Positions 18,076-27,614 of a DNA stretch of 50,206 nucleotides are shown here, in pieces. The stretch spans positions 1 through 50,206 of the forward strand of contig NZ_MDUX01000023.1 of the NCBI RefSeq assembly GCF_014736495.1, written 5' to 3'. The translations under genes were made by a program, and so were the position numbers. Under the pieces are notes generated by a model. It had not been told where the DNA came from, searched no databases, and saw only the letters and a program-made list of their open reading frames with translations. Numbering within the stretch: position 1 is the stretch's first letter; every line of letters starts with the position of its first letter. This stretch comes from Candidatus Dactylopiibacterium carminicum. Lineage in GTDB: Bacteria > Pseudomonadota > Gammaproteobacteria > Burkholderiales > Rhodocyclaceae.

Positions 18076-19272
18076 TCATTCGCCGTTGCGCGCCAGCCAG
18101 TCGCACAGCTGGGCGAAAAGCATGGGGTGGCCGAAGTGATAGCCCTGGGCGTAGTCGCAGCCAAGCCGATCCAGCTCGGCTCCGTGGGCTCCGCTCTCAA
18201 CCCCTTCGGCGACGATATGCATGTCCAGGGCGTGGCCCAGTGAAATGGTCTTGTCCACCACGGCGCGCGCAGTGTCGTCGTCGAGCATCTGTACCACGAA
18301 TATTCGGTCGATCTTCAGTTCGGTGGCGGGGATACGCTGGATTTGCGCCATTGAGGAGTAGCCGGTGCCGAAATCGTCGATGGACAGGCCTACGCCCTTC
18401 ATGCGCAGGCGCGTGAGAATGTCCAGGGCCTTGCCGAGTTCGCTGATGAGCCCGGTCTCGGTGATTTCCATGACCAGACGCGAAAGCGGGAAGTCGTACT
18501 CATCGGCCTGCCTGGCGAGTTGTTCGGGCAGTTTCAGATCGGTCAGGGAGCAGGCCGAGAAGTTGATCGACAGGGAATAGGCTTGCTCGCTGGCGAGCTG
18601 GGCGTATTCGCGCATGGCGCGGCGGGTGACCAGCGTGGTCAGCGAATCGATCAGGTTGAGCTGTTCGGCGGTGACGATGAACATGTCTGGATAGACGATG
18701 CCGCGTGTCGGATGCATCAGGCGGACAAGCGCTTCACAACCAACGCAACGGCCGCTGCCAAGATCGATCTGTGGCTGGTAATGCACCGTGAACTCATCGA
18801 ACTCGATGGCGTGGCGTAGCTCGGCTTCCGTGACCGGGATTTCCTCGGGCGGTTTGCGGCGCGTGCTGTGCGGATGGCTGCAGACATGACGCAGCAGCTG
18901 TTCCACATCGTTGATGCGGAAAGGCTTCTGCAGGTAACCGGCGGCGTCCAGCCCCAGCGAGACGGTCAGTTCCTCCGCTGAGCGCAGTACCTTGCGATCG
19001 ATGCCGCTGATCAGCACGACTTTGGCCTGGCAGCCATTGGCGGCAAGTTTGCGCAGCAGCTCCACACCATCGGTGCCGGGCATGCGCAGATCCATCATCA
19101 CCACGTCGATGTCGTTTTTCAGGCTAGCGAGAAATACTTCGGGCGAGGCGGTGGCCGTGCAGTTCAGCCCGATTCCCTCTGCTGCGGCGCAGATCAGCTC
19201 GCCGATGTCCGGCTCGTCATCAATGACGAGGACCTTGCCCTGCAACCTATCGGGAAAGGTCTGTGGGTTCAT
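18076..19272 (-). CDS. Response regulator with EAL domain (c-di-GMP phosphodiesterase)
   Basis: About 398 aa. A receiver domain (residues 12-130; VIDDEPD, phospho-acceptor Asp in VMMDLRMPG) is followed by an EAL domain (about 145-395). The EAL residues needed for hydrolysis are present: CEALVRL, Asn in SINFSAC, EITETGL, DDFGTGYSS, LKIDR and AEGVES. It should therefore degrade c-di-GMP when phosphorylated. Its start at 19272 overlaps the end of the hybrid kinase gene by 26 bases, showing translational coupling and a cognate pair. There is no DNA-binding domain. The likely output is a switch between sessile and motile states. Confidence 0.92.
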   Translation of the reverse strand: MNPQTFPDRLQGKVLVIDDEPDIGELICAAAEGIGLNCTATASPEVFLASLKNDIDVVMMDLRMPGTDGVELLRKLAANGCQAKVVLISGIDRKVLRSAEELTVSLGLDAAGYLQKPFRINDVEQLLRHVCSHPHSTRRKPPEEIPVTEAELRHAIEFDEFTVHYQPQIDLGSGRCVGCEALVRLMHPTRGIVYPDMFIVTAEQLNLIDSLTTLVTRRAMREYAQLASEQAYSLSINFSACSLTDLKLPEQLARQADEYDFPLSRLVMEITETGLISELGKALDILTRLRMKGVGLSIDDFGTGYSSMAQIQRIPATELKIDRIFVVQMLDDDTARAVVDKTISLGHALDMHIVAEGVESGAHGAELDRLGCDYAQGYHFGHPMLFAQLCDWLARNGE

Positions 19273-21826
19273 TTGCACGCTCGCCGAAGACTCGCTCGAG
19301 GATGGCAACGAATTCGCCCCTGACGTAGGGCTTGCTGAGCAGCGGGCCATCGACGCGCGTGCCGCTGCGCTCGGCCAGTGCCTGCGAGGGGAAGCCCGAG
19401 GTAAACACCACGTGCACCGAAGGTCGCAGCGCCTTTACGCGGGCGGCCAGGCGTACGCCATTGAGGTCGCCGGGCATGATGACGTCGGTCAGCAGCAGAT
19501 CCAGGTGCGGGATCTGCTCCAGCAGCGTCAGCGCACTGACGGCATTCGGCGCCTGGAAGACCTGATAGCCCAGTTCCTGCAGGTAGGTGCTGGCGATTTC
19601 GAGCAGGTCCGCCTCGTCATCCACCACCAGGGCGACGGCGCCTTCGGCTGCCGTATGCGTGCTGGCTGTAGCTGCCTGGCTGGCCTGCGCGCCAAGGCGT
19701 TCGGCGACCGGCAGCATCAGCGAGACGGTGGTGCCGATATTTTCCTCGCTGTAGATCTTCACCGAGCCGCCACTTTGCTTGGTGAAGCCATACACCATGG
19801 ATAAGCCCAGCCCCGTGCCCTTGCCACGCTCCTTGATGGTGAAGAAGGGCTCGAACACCCTGTCGAGCAGCTCGCGTGGGATGCCGCGGCCGGTGTCAGC
19901 CACACGCAGGATGACGTAGTGGCCGGCCTTGAGCTCGCCGTTCTGGACGGCTGGGTAGCCCGTATCGATGGTGACCGGTGTGGCGGTGAACAGCAACGTG
20001 CCGCCATCCGGCATGGCATCGCGGGAATTGATGGCAAGATTGAGCAACGTGGATTCCAGCGCCGAGGCGTCGGCATAGACCGGTGGCAAGGCCGGGTCTA
20101 GTTCGGCACGGATGCTGATCTCCGGGCCGAGGATGCGCGAAGCCATTTCGGTGAGGTTGGTGATGGCGTCGGCCAGATGGATGGAAACCGGCTCCAGATG
20201 CTGGCGGCGTGAGAACACCAGCAGCCGGCGCGTCAGGTCGGCGCCTCGCAGGGCTGCGCGCTGTGCGGTGTTCACACGTCGCAGTCCTTCAGGTTTGTCG
20301 GCCAGCTGGCGTTCGAGCAGATCCAGATTGCCGACGATTACCCCAAGCAGGTTGTTGAAATCGTGGGCGATTCCACCCGTGAGCTGGCCGATGGCCTCCA
20401 TCTTCTGGCTTTGGGCAAGTTGCAGCTCAAGGCTGCGCCGCTCGCTGACATCGCGCACGATGCTGACCATGTAGGCGTCCTCTTCGGTGATCTGAGCGCT
20501 GCGTGCGGTTTCTGCCGGAAAAATGCTGTTGTCCTTGCGTTGCGCGTCGAACTGATGCGTACGCGTGACGGCCAGGCGCGGGTGCGAGAATACGGTTTTG
20601 AGCTGTTTCTTGGCCTCTTCGGGGTTCATGGCGACCAGTCTGTCGCCGGCAAGGCCGATGAGCTCGGCGTGGGAATACCCGAAGATGCGCTCTGCGGCCA
20701 GATTTGCCGCGATCACCTGCCCTCGTTGGTCTGTGACCAGAACAGCGTCCGGTGCGGCATCCAGGATGGCGCTGAAACGAGCGTCACTGATGCTGCGGGC
20801 AGCTTCGCTGCGGAACATCAGCAGTGCTGCGCCTGTCATCAGTGCAAACAGGACAGCCAGTCCTGCGGCGATGCCGGCGAGTTTCGTGCGCGAGCGGCGT
20901 ACGCTGTACTCCAGTTCCTCTTCCAGCGCTTGGAATGCGGTGCCGATGAGGGCGAACTGGGTATCGATGGCGCGCGTCACGATTGCGAAGTACTGATCAG
21001 AGGGATAGATCGGTGTCGAAGTCCTGAGCAGTTCCTGGTCGACCAACTGCGTGATCGAAGCGCTGGCTGAGAATGCGGCGTCAACACCGGTGGCGAGCTT
21101 GCTGGCAAGTCTCGGTTCGGCCGCCTGGGCCAGCACCAGCGCCTTGCTGGCATGCTGGAGGGTGGCCTGCAGCACGCCCACTAGGTTTGCCAGGTTGTTG
21201 CGTTCCACTGCCGTGGTCTTTCTGTCTGCCAGGATCAGCGAGCCGTGGACCCGCAGCTGGCCGAGCGCTTCGGTGGCGGCCGGCAGGAACTGCAGCACGG
21301 CGCTTTGCAGGAAGTGACCGGCGGTCTGCCGGTGCAAGCTGATGCCGGTGGTGTTGGCGATGTCATCGACCAGCGCGAGCGCGCGGTTCACCAGTGCGGA
21401 ATGCTGCTGCAGACTGTCTTCCCGACTGATGCTCATGCGGCTGACGCTGTCTGCCAGCGCACGTGATTGCTCGGCCAGCGCGCTGGCCTGCACGCTCAGA
21501 TGTTCGTCCCGCAGTTGCGCTACCGAGATGACGACGTCCGCCGTGGCTTGGATGAGCTCGCTGCGCGTGGTATGCCAGGCTTCGAGCTGGGAGCTCTGTC
21601 CGGCCAGCACCAGATTCGACAGAGCGCGGTGTCGTTGCGAGAGCTGGACCAGCCGCAAGGTGTCCCCCGCAGGCTTCAGGCCGGCCACCTCGCGTTCGGC
21701 GGAATGGATGGTCTGGAGCTCGGTCTGCACCAGCAGCAGCGCGGGCAGCATCGTGAGCAGCATCGCGCTCAGGCCCAGGAATGCGAATCTGCGGCTTCGC
21801 CACACTTTGGCCAGGAAGGGCGTCAT
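19247..21826 (-). CDS. Membrane hybrid histidine kinase with PAS and receiver domains
   Basis: About 859 aa. An N-terminal helix (about 12-32), a helical periplasmic domain of about 270 residues and a second helix (about 310-335) precede a PAS domain (PDAVLVTDQRGQVIAAN), HisKA (phosphoacceptor His in GGIAHDFNNLLG), HATPase_c (NLAINSRDAM, DTGRGIP, GTGLGLSM) and a C-terminal receiver (VVDDEADL, LLLTDVIMPG). I start at 21826 after GGTGGTGC; an ATG at 21844 is possible. The gene overlaps the EAL regulator, so kinase, internal receiver and EAL output probably form one phosphorelay. The all-alpha sensor resembles four-helix-bundle sensors, but the ligand is unknown. Confidence 0.9.
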   Translation of the reverse strand: MTPFLAKVWRSRRFAFLGLSAMLLTMLPALLLVQTELQTIHSAEREVAGLKPAGDTLRLVQLSQRHRALSNLVLAGQSSQLEAWHTTRSELIQATADVVISVAQLRDEHLSVQASALAEQSRALADSVSRMSISREDSLQQHSALVNRALALVDDIANTTGISLHRQTAGHFLQSAVLQFLPAATEALGQLRVHGSLILADRKTTAVERNNLANLVGVLQATLQHASKALVLAQAAEPRLASKLATGVDAAFSASASITQLVDQELLRTSTPIYPSDQYFAIVTRAIDTQFALIGTAFQALEEELEYSVRRSRTKLAGIAAGLAVLFALMTGAALLMFRSEAARSISDARFSAILDAAPDAVLVTDQRGQVIAANLAAERIFGYSHAELIGLAGDRLVAMNPEEAKKQLKTVFSHPRLAVTRTHQFDAQRKDNSIFPAETARSAQITEEDAYMVSIVRDVSERRSLELQLAQSQKMEAIGQLTGGIAHDFNNLLGVIVGNLDLLERQLADKPEGLRRVNTAQRAALRGADLTRRLLVFSRRQHLEPVSIHLADAITNLTEMASRILGPEISIRAELDPALPPVYADASALESTLLNLAINSRDAMPDGGTLLFTATPVTIDTGYPAVQNGELKAGHYVILRVADTGRGIPRELLDRVFEPFFTIKERGKGTGLGLSMVYGFTKQSGGSVKIYSEENIGTTVSLMLPVAERLGAQASQAATASTHTAAEGAVALVVDDEADLLEIASTYLQELGYQVFQAPNAVSALTLLEQIPHLDLLLTDVIMPGDLNGVRLAARVKALRPSVHVVFTSGFPSQALAERSGTRVDGPLLSKPYVRGEFVAILERVFGERANEPTDLSR

Positions 21827-22122
21827 TGCACCACCGGTCTCCATGAATTCCGTGCCTGGGCTGGGACACGAGCCTGCTTCATCTGGACGCCAGTTCCCGC
21901 GAATCGCCAATTCGCAAGACATACCAGACTGACGGAGTGCTCTGACTCCGGGGGTGGCCAGACCGGTATGGGGAAAACGCCCGCATCTGGACGCTGGATG
22001 CTGGACGGGGGATCGGTGAGCCACAAGGGCTCGGGTGCGCGCGCATCGCGTCCGTTGTCCGAAGGCTAGTCGCGAATGCATACGATATCCAGCGTATGCC
22101 CGGTAGTGCGTGGAGGCGTGGA
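21827..22122. other. 296-bp spacer with three short inverted repeats
   Basis: No convincing gene. Small hairpins lie at about 21898-21914 (GCGAAT arms), 21933-21950 (CGGAGT arms) and 22078-22099 (GCATACG arms). The last follows the stop of the BaeS-like kinase and could end that transcript, but there is no T run. The region should also contain the promoter of the hybrid kinase. Confidence 0.45.
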
Positions 22123-23286
22123 TCAGTCCCGCGGAATCAGCGGAAGGCATACGGTGAAGCAGGTGCCACCCCGTATGGAAGGCGCCACGCCGACCTTGCC
22201 ACCATGCAGTTCGACCAGCGTTTGCACGATCGAGAGCCCCAGGCCGCTGCCGCCGGTGGCTCTGTTGCGTGAGCCTTCCAGCCGCGCGAAGCGTTCGAAG
22301 ATGCGTTCGTCGACCCGGGCGGCGGCATGCTTGCCGGCATCGCTGACAGTCAGCCGCACTTCTTCCTGCGTGGCGGCAAGGGTGATCTGTAGCCAGCCGC
22401 CGTCATGGGCATAGCGGATGGCATTTTCAACGAGGTTATTGAGTACCTGACGCATGCGGTCGGCATCGGCCAGGATATGCGGCACCGTACCTTGGGTCAC
22501 CAGCTCGGCGTGCATGCCCTGTTCTGCAAGCCGGCTGGCATGGTCGTGCAGGCAGTCCTGCGCCAGCGCCGCGAGGTTCAGCGGCACGCGTTGCAGTGAG
22601 AGCCGGCCGGCGTCAGCAACAGAAAGCATGTGCAGATCGTTGACCAGCCGGCTGAGGTGCTGCGACTGGTCTAGCAAGCGACGGAATTCGGTTTCGTCCG
22701 CCACGATGACGCCGTCGCACAGGGCGTGCAGGCGAGCCTGTTGTACCGCCAGTGGCGTGCGCAGTTCGTGTGAAAGCGCAGCCAGGGTGGATTTGCGCTC
22801 GCGCTCCAGCGATTCCAGTGCCTGCACCATCTTGTTGAAGTCCTGCGCGAGTTCGGTCAGCTCGCCCGAACTGCGCGGCACCTGGGCTCGCGCGGTGAAG
22901 TCTCCCAGTGCGACGCGGCCGGCGGTCCCGGCGATGGCACTGATCGGCCGGGTGACCATGCGCGAGATCCAAAAGCCGGAGATCAGCCCCACCGGCAGGC
23001 AGGCCAGTAGGCCGACGAGGATGGTCAGCGCATCGACGTCCCAGGGGGTGTCTTCCGGGCGGTACTGGGTATAGATCGCTGCGATGCGCGGCGTCCAGAC
23101 CTGACCCTGTGCGCGCAGGATTTCCAGTTCGCCCCGGGCCTCGGCAGGCAGCGCCTTGTAGAAGCGTGCGAACTGCAGATGGCCATAGGTAAATATGGTG
23201 CCGCCAAGCACGGCCACGGTGACCAGCACCGTGCAGGCGATGCCCAGTCCGAAGCGGACCCAGATGCGGTCTAAGCGTCTGGCCAC
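22123..23286 (-). CDS. Sensor histidine kinase, BaeS-like, with altered G1 box
   Basis: 387 aa from a GTG at 23286 that overlaps the regulator stop. Two transmembrane helices (about 8-30 and 95-118) flank a short periplasmic loop. HAMP (RPISAIAGTAGRVALGDFTA), HisKA with His in LSHELRTPLA, and HATPase_c (VENAIRYAHDGG, GSGLGLSIVQTL) follow. The G1 box, normally DAGPG followed by a small helix, reads DAGKHAAARVDER here and is a residue shorter. Reading the same bases one frame over for a few codons restores a Met-Pro-Pro stretch, as if two nearby indels cancel. ATP binding may be impaired, or the bases may be misread. It pairs with the regulator immediately upstream. Confidence 0.87.
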   Translation of the reverse strand: MARRLDRIWVRFGLGIACTVLVTVAVLGGTIFTYGHLQFARFYKALPAEARGELEILRAQGQVWTPRIAAIYTQYRPEDTPWDVDALTILVGLLACLPVGLISGFWISRMVTRPISAIAGTAGRVALGDFTARAQVPRSSGELTELAQDFNKMVQALESLERERKSTLAALSHELRTPLAVQQARLHALCDGVIVADETEFRRLLDQSQHLSRLVNDLHMLSVADAGRLSLQRVPLNLAALAQDCLHDHASRLAEQGMHAELVTQGTVPHILADADRMRQVLNNLVENAIRYAHDGGWLQITLAATQEEVRLTVSDAGKHAAARVDERIFERFARLEGSRNRATGGSGLGLSIVQTLVELHGGKVGVAPSIRGGTCFTVCLPLIPRD

Positions 23287-23969
23287 AGGCGGTATCCGAC
23301 GCCACGTACGGTTTCTATCAGCTCGCCGCAGCCGGCGTCCTGCAGCTTGCGGCGCAGTTTGCTGAGATGCGAATCGATCACGCGGTCCTCGAACAGCCGG
23401 TCGCGCGAAAAGCACTGGCGTGGATTGCGTGCCAGGCAGGCGAGCAGGCGGAATTCGGTCAGCGTCAGGGTCAGCGGCTGGGACTCGCCGCGTTCGTCCA
23501 GAATGCCGGCGCGCCATGCCGTGGTGTCGATCTCCAGCCGGCCGACCCGCAGCGGTGCCTGCGCCTCCGGCATACCCGGGCGGTAGGTGCGACGCAGCAC
23601 AGCGCGCACCCGGGCAACCACTTCGGCCGGGTTGTAAGGCTTCACCACGTAGTCATCCGCGCCGAGATGCAGGCTGTGCATCTTGTCCATGTCGTCGGCC
23701 AGCGCGGTGGTCATGATCACAGGTGTATCCCCTGCCTGGCGGATTGCACGCAGCAGCTCGATACCATCCTCGCCGGGCAGGCGAATGTCGAGCAGCACGA
23801 TGTCCGGCGGCGTGGCAGCGAGATGTTTGCGCGCGCCCGCACCGTCGGCGGCCCGCAACGCGCGCAGGCCGTCGCGTTCGAGATAGGCGCAGAGGATGTC
23901 GGCGAGCCCGGTTTCGTCCTCGACGACGAGCACGAGCGGCGCTGCGGGAAAGGAGCTCTCGCTGGGCAC
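23271..23969 (-). CDS. OmpR-family response regulator, BaeR-like, with shortened winged helix
   Basis: 232 aa from a GTG start. The receiver domain has VVEDETGL, the phospho-acceptor Asp in VLLDIRLPGEDG and Lys in VVKPYNPAE. The winged-helix domain ends normally (SHLSKLRRKL, TVRGVGYRLWPDA). Between CFSRDRL and EDRVIDSH, however, about 10-13 residues present in relatives (the end of one helix and its loop) are missing in frame, near 23386-23400. The fold may be compromised. It overlaps the kinase start by 16 bases, so the pair is co-translated. The gene diverges from pelX, but nothing shows that it controls pelX. Confidence 0.87.
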   Translation of the reverse strand: MPSESSFPAAPLVLVVEDETGLADILCAYLERDGLRALRAADGAGARKHLAATPPDIVLLDIRLPGEDGIELLRAIRQAGDTPVIMTTALADDMDKMHSLHLGADDYVVKPYNPAEVVARVRAVLRRTYRPGMPEAQAPLRVGRLEIDTTAWRAGILDERGESQPLTLTLTEFRLLACLARNPRQCFSRDRLFEDRVIDSHLSKLRRKLQDAGCGELIETVRGVGYRLWPDA

Positions 23970-24081
23970 GGATGGTCAGCCGGTTGAGGATGCAGATGGG
24001 CGGATTATACGGCCGGCCCGGCGTATGCCTGATGCAAGGCGACTCTCCATGCAATCTCCACATTGGGTTCCTACCATCTCT

Positions 24082-24100
24082 GGATTCGCTTGGCGAATCC
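24082..24100. promoter_or_regulatory. Perfect inverted repeat upstream of the PL9 lyase gene
   Basis: An 8-bp perfect inverted repeat (GGATTCGC arms, TTG spacer) lies 58 bp before the pelX-like start, in the 189-bp divergent region between the BaeR-like gene and the lyase. It could be an operator or an RNA hairpin in the leader. There is no T run, so it is not a clear terminator. Confidence 0.4.
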
Positions 24101-24158
24101 GGGCGCGCCAGACAGCATTCTGGTCATCCCGCGCATAACAACTTGGAGGATTCATCGC

Positions 24159-26390
24159 ATGTCTTATCGGCTTCCCGTCATCCTGATGGCCGGCGCGCTT
24201 TCCGCCTGCAGCGGCTTTGGCGATCTGAAGGCCAGCCGCTCGGCCAGCGCCTGCGAGCAGGATTCCGTCATGGATGGCAGCACTTGGTGCGCCCTTGCCT
24301 TCGGCCAATCCACCGATCTGAATTTCCCCTCGACGATCCTGCCGGAGAAGGTTGGGGTCAACAACGTCTGGCTCGAGGGGCGGCAGACGCCGCTGCGGCC
24401 GGGCGAGGCTGCCAGCATTGCCTCTGCGGTGACCCTCGAGAGCCGTGGTGGCAAGCTCGCCAACACGCATGACGGGCTGACCTTCTACTACACGCGGATA
24501 CCGACGGATCGCAATTTCCGTCTGGAGGCGGATATCACCGTCGAGCAGTTCGGGCCGGAAGTGATCGTCAAGGGCGCCAAGGCGGCCACCAATGGCCAGG
24601 AAAGTGCCGGCCTGATGGTGCGCGACGTGATCGGTCAACCGCGCCGCGAGCCGTTGGAGCCCGGGTATGAAGAGTTTCCCGCTGCGTCCAACATTGTGGC
24701 CAATGCAGTGTTGCAGACGGTGAAGAACAACGAAGAGCGCTTTGCGTTGCGCACCGTGTATCGCGATGGGGTGGAATACCCTTGGGGCAACACCGGTGCC
24801 ATCGTGCCGAAGGCTGATTTCATCGGTGCCGATGCCGGCCTGAAGGCCCCTGCGACTTTCCGCATGTCGCTGGAACGTACCGACGACGGTTTCGTCGTCG
24901 GTTACGCCGATGTCGATGGCAAGAACGCGCGCACCATGAAAGTGGCTGGCGCCAATGCGAACATCGTCCAGGTCATCGATTCTCGCTATCAGTACGTAGG
25001 CCTCTACGCCGCGCGCAATGCGCGCATCAGCGCACGCAACATCCGGCTGAGCCTCAGCGAGGCCAAGACCGTGGATGCACCGCGTTTCGTGCCGAAGGCC
25101 GAATCGCTGCGCCTCGAAGTTGCCTCGCCGGCCCGCAACGTCGGCGCTGACTATCTGGTCCAGGCGCGTGCCAGCCGGGACGGCAAGCTGGCGATCCGTC
25201 AGGACGGCAAGCCGATTGCAACCGATCTGGCGGTGAAGGCCGGTGACATCATCAGCCAGCCCACGCGCCTGACTGCCGACAACACCCGTTTCGAGCTGGT
25301 GTTCGCGAGCGCGGATGGCGGATCGAGCACGGCCACGCAGCAGGTGGCGCGCGCAACCGTGGCCGATGCCACGAAGCTGTTTGTCGCGCCCGAGGGGGTG
25401 GCCACCGCCAACGGCACCGAGCGCAGCCCGTTGGACATCAATACCGCGCTGGAGCTGCTGGCGCCCGGCGGTACGCTTACCGTACTGCCCGGTAAATATC
25501 CGGCCACCACCCTGAGCATCGCCGTCAGCGGCAGTGAGAAGGCACGCAAGACGCTGTTGGTGCGACCTGGCGCGGTGTTCGCCGGCAAGGTCGCGCTGGA
25601 TGCGAACTATTGGAACATCAAGGGTATCGAGGTTTCGGGCGCGCAGTTTCGCATCTCCGGCAGCCATAACGTGATCGAGAACGCGCTTACCTATGGCAAC
25701 GAAGATACCGGCCTGCAAATCTCGGCCCTGCCCAAGGAGCGCGCGTTGTGGCCTTCGCACAATCTGGTGCTCAACAGCACTTCGCACAGCAACCGTGACC
25801 GCTCGGCGATCAACGCCGATGGCTTCGCCGCCAAGCTGGGCGTGGGAGATGGCAACGTGTTCCGCGGCTGCCTCTCGTATGACAACGCTGATGATGGCTG
25901 GGATCTCTTCAACAAGATCGAGGATGGCGCCAACGGCGTGGTCACCATCGAGAACAGCTACGCCTGGAACAACGGCGCCAACGGCTTCAAGCTCGGTGGC
26001 GAAGGGCAGCCGGTGGCGCATACGATCCGCAACAGCGTGGCCTTCAACAACAGCCTGGATGGCTTTACCGACAACTTCAATCCGGGCGCGCTGACTGTGA
26101 GCAACAACGTTTCCTTCAACAACACGCGCTTCAACTACATTTTCCGCCCCAGCCCCTATGGCGGCCCGGAAACCCAGGGCAGCTTCAGTGGCAACCTGTC
26201 GTTGCGCAGCGATTACAAGGACACCTACGACGATGAGGTGGTCGGTGTGATCGGCAAGGGCAATGCCTTCATCGACGGACGCGCGTCCGCCGTCATGGCG
26301 CAGGATTTCGTTTCCGTGCAGGTGCCGGCCATGATCGGTCGCAAGGCGGACGGTTCTCCCGATCCCGCCGGGTTCCTGCAGCGCCGTTGA
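24159..26390 (+). CDS. pelX: Lipoprotein polysaccharide lyase family 9, PelX-like exopolygalacturonate lyase
   Basis: 743 aa. The lipoprotein signal has its lipobox at LSAC (Cys17), with Ser at +2, so an outer-membrane lipid anchor is likely. Residues about 30-330 match the N-terminal module of Dickeya PelX. From about 410 a right-handed parallel beta-helix of PL9 follows, with ADGFAAKL containing the catalytic Lys region and DDGWDLFNK the calcium-binding Asp residues. It should cleave polygalacturonate by calcium-dependent beta-elimination, releasing unsaturated oligomers. TTGGAGGA precedes the ATG by 8 bases. It is transcribed alone and followed by two hairpins. Together with the CE12 and oligogalacturonate lyase genes at 48-50 kb it indicates pectin use. 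Confidence 0.9.
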   Translation: MSYRLPVILMAGALSACSGFGDLKASRSASACEQDSVMDGSTWCALAFGQSTDLNFPSTILPEKVGVNNVWLEGRQTPLRPGEAASIASAVTLESRGGKLANTHDGLTFYYTRIPTDRNFRLEADITVEQFGPEVIVKGAKAATNGQESAGLMVRDVIGQPRREPLEPGYEEFPAASNIVANAVLQTVKNNEERFALRTVYRDGVEYPWGNTGAIVPKADFIGADAGLKAPATFRMSLERTDDGFVVGYADVDGKNARTMKVAGANANIVQVIDSRYQYVGLYAARNARISARNIRLSLSEAKTVDAPRFVPKAESLRLEVASPARNVGADYLVQARASRDGKLAIRQDGKPIATDLAVKAGDIISQPTRLTADNTRFELVFASADGGSSTATQQVARATVADATKLFVAPEGVATANGTERSPLDINTALELLAPGGTLTVLPGKYPATTLSIAVSGSEKARKTLLVRPGAVFAGKVALDANYWNIKGIEVSGAQFRISGSHNVIENALTYGNEDTGLQISALPKERALWPSHNLVLNSTSHSNRDRSAINADGFAAKLGVGDGNVFRGCLSYDNADDGWDLFNKIEDGANGVVTIENSYAWNNGANGFKLGGEGQPVAHTIRNSVAFNNSLDGFTDNFNPGALTVSNNVSFNNTRFNYIFRPSPYGGPETQGSFSGNLSLRSDYKDTYDDEVVGVIGKGNAFIDGRASAVMAQDFVSVQVPAMIGRKADGSPDPAGFLQRR

Positions 26391-26402
26391 GCAAGAGCCT
26401 TT

Positions 26403-26430
26403 CCGGATGCCGCTGCGCGGTGGCATCCGG
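26403..26430 (+). repeat. 9-bp inverted repeat hairpin downstream of pelX
   Basis: CCGGATGCC and GGCATCCGG arms surround a 10-base loop, 12 bp after the lyase stop. It could stabilise the 3' end of the message ahead of the true terminator at 26461. Confidence 0.55.
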
Positions 26431-26460
26431 TTGGTGTAGTAACTTCCTCTGAGAAATTTC

Positions 26461-26485
26461 GGGCCGCTTTCGCGGCCCTTTTTTT
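26461..26485 (+). terminator. Rho-independent terminator of pelX-like gene
   Basis: A 7-bp GC stem (GGGCCGC/GCGGCCC) with a TTTC loop is followed by seven T on the plus strand. It lies between the convergent lyase and adenine deaminase genes and is oriented for the lyase. Confidence 0.9.
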
Positions 26486-26510
26486 GAACAGCGCCTCCAG
26501 GGGCTGCTGC

Positions 26511-27614
<1,104 letters not shown>

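Noticed and set aside
23976..26426. 816-residue open frame on the minus strand opposite the PL9 lyase gene
   Set aside because: It is a shadow of the lyase codon pattern in high-GC DNA. The plus strand has a lipobox, PL9 motifs, a ribosome binding site and a terminator; the antisense product has no recognisable domain.
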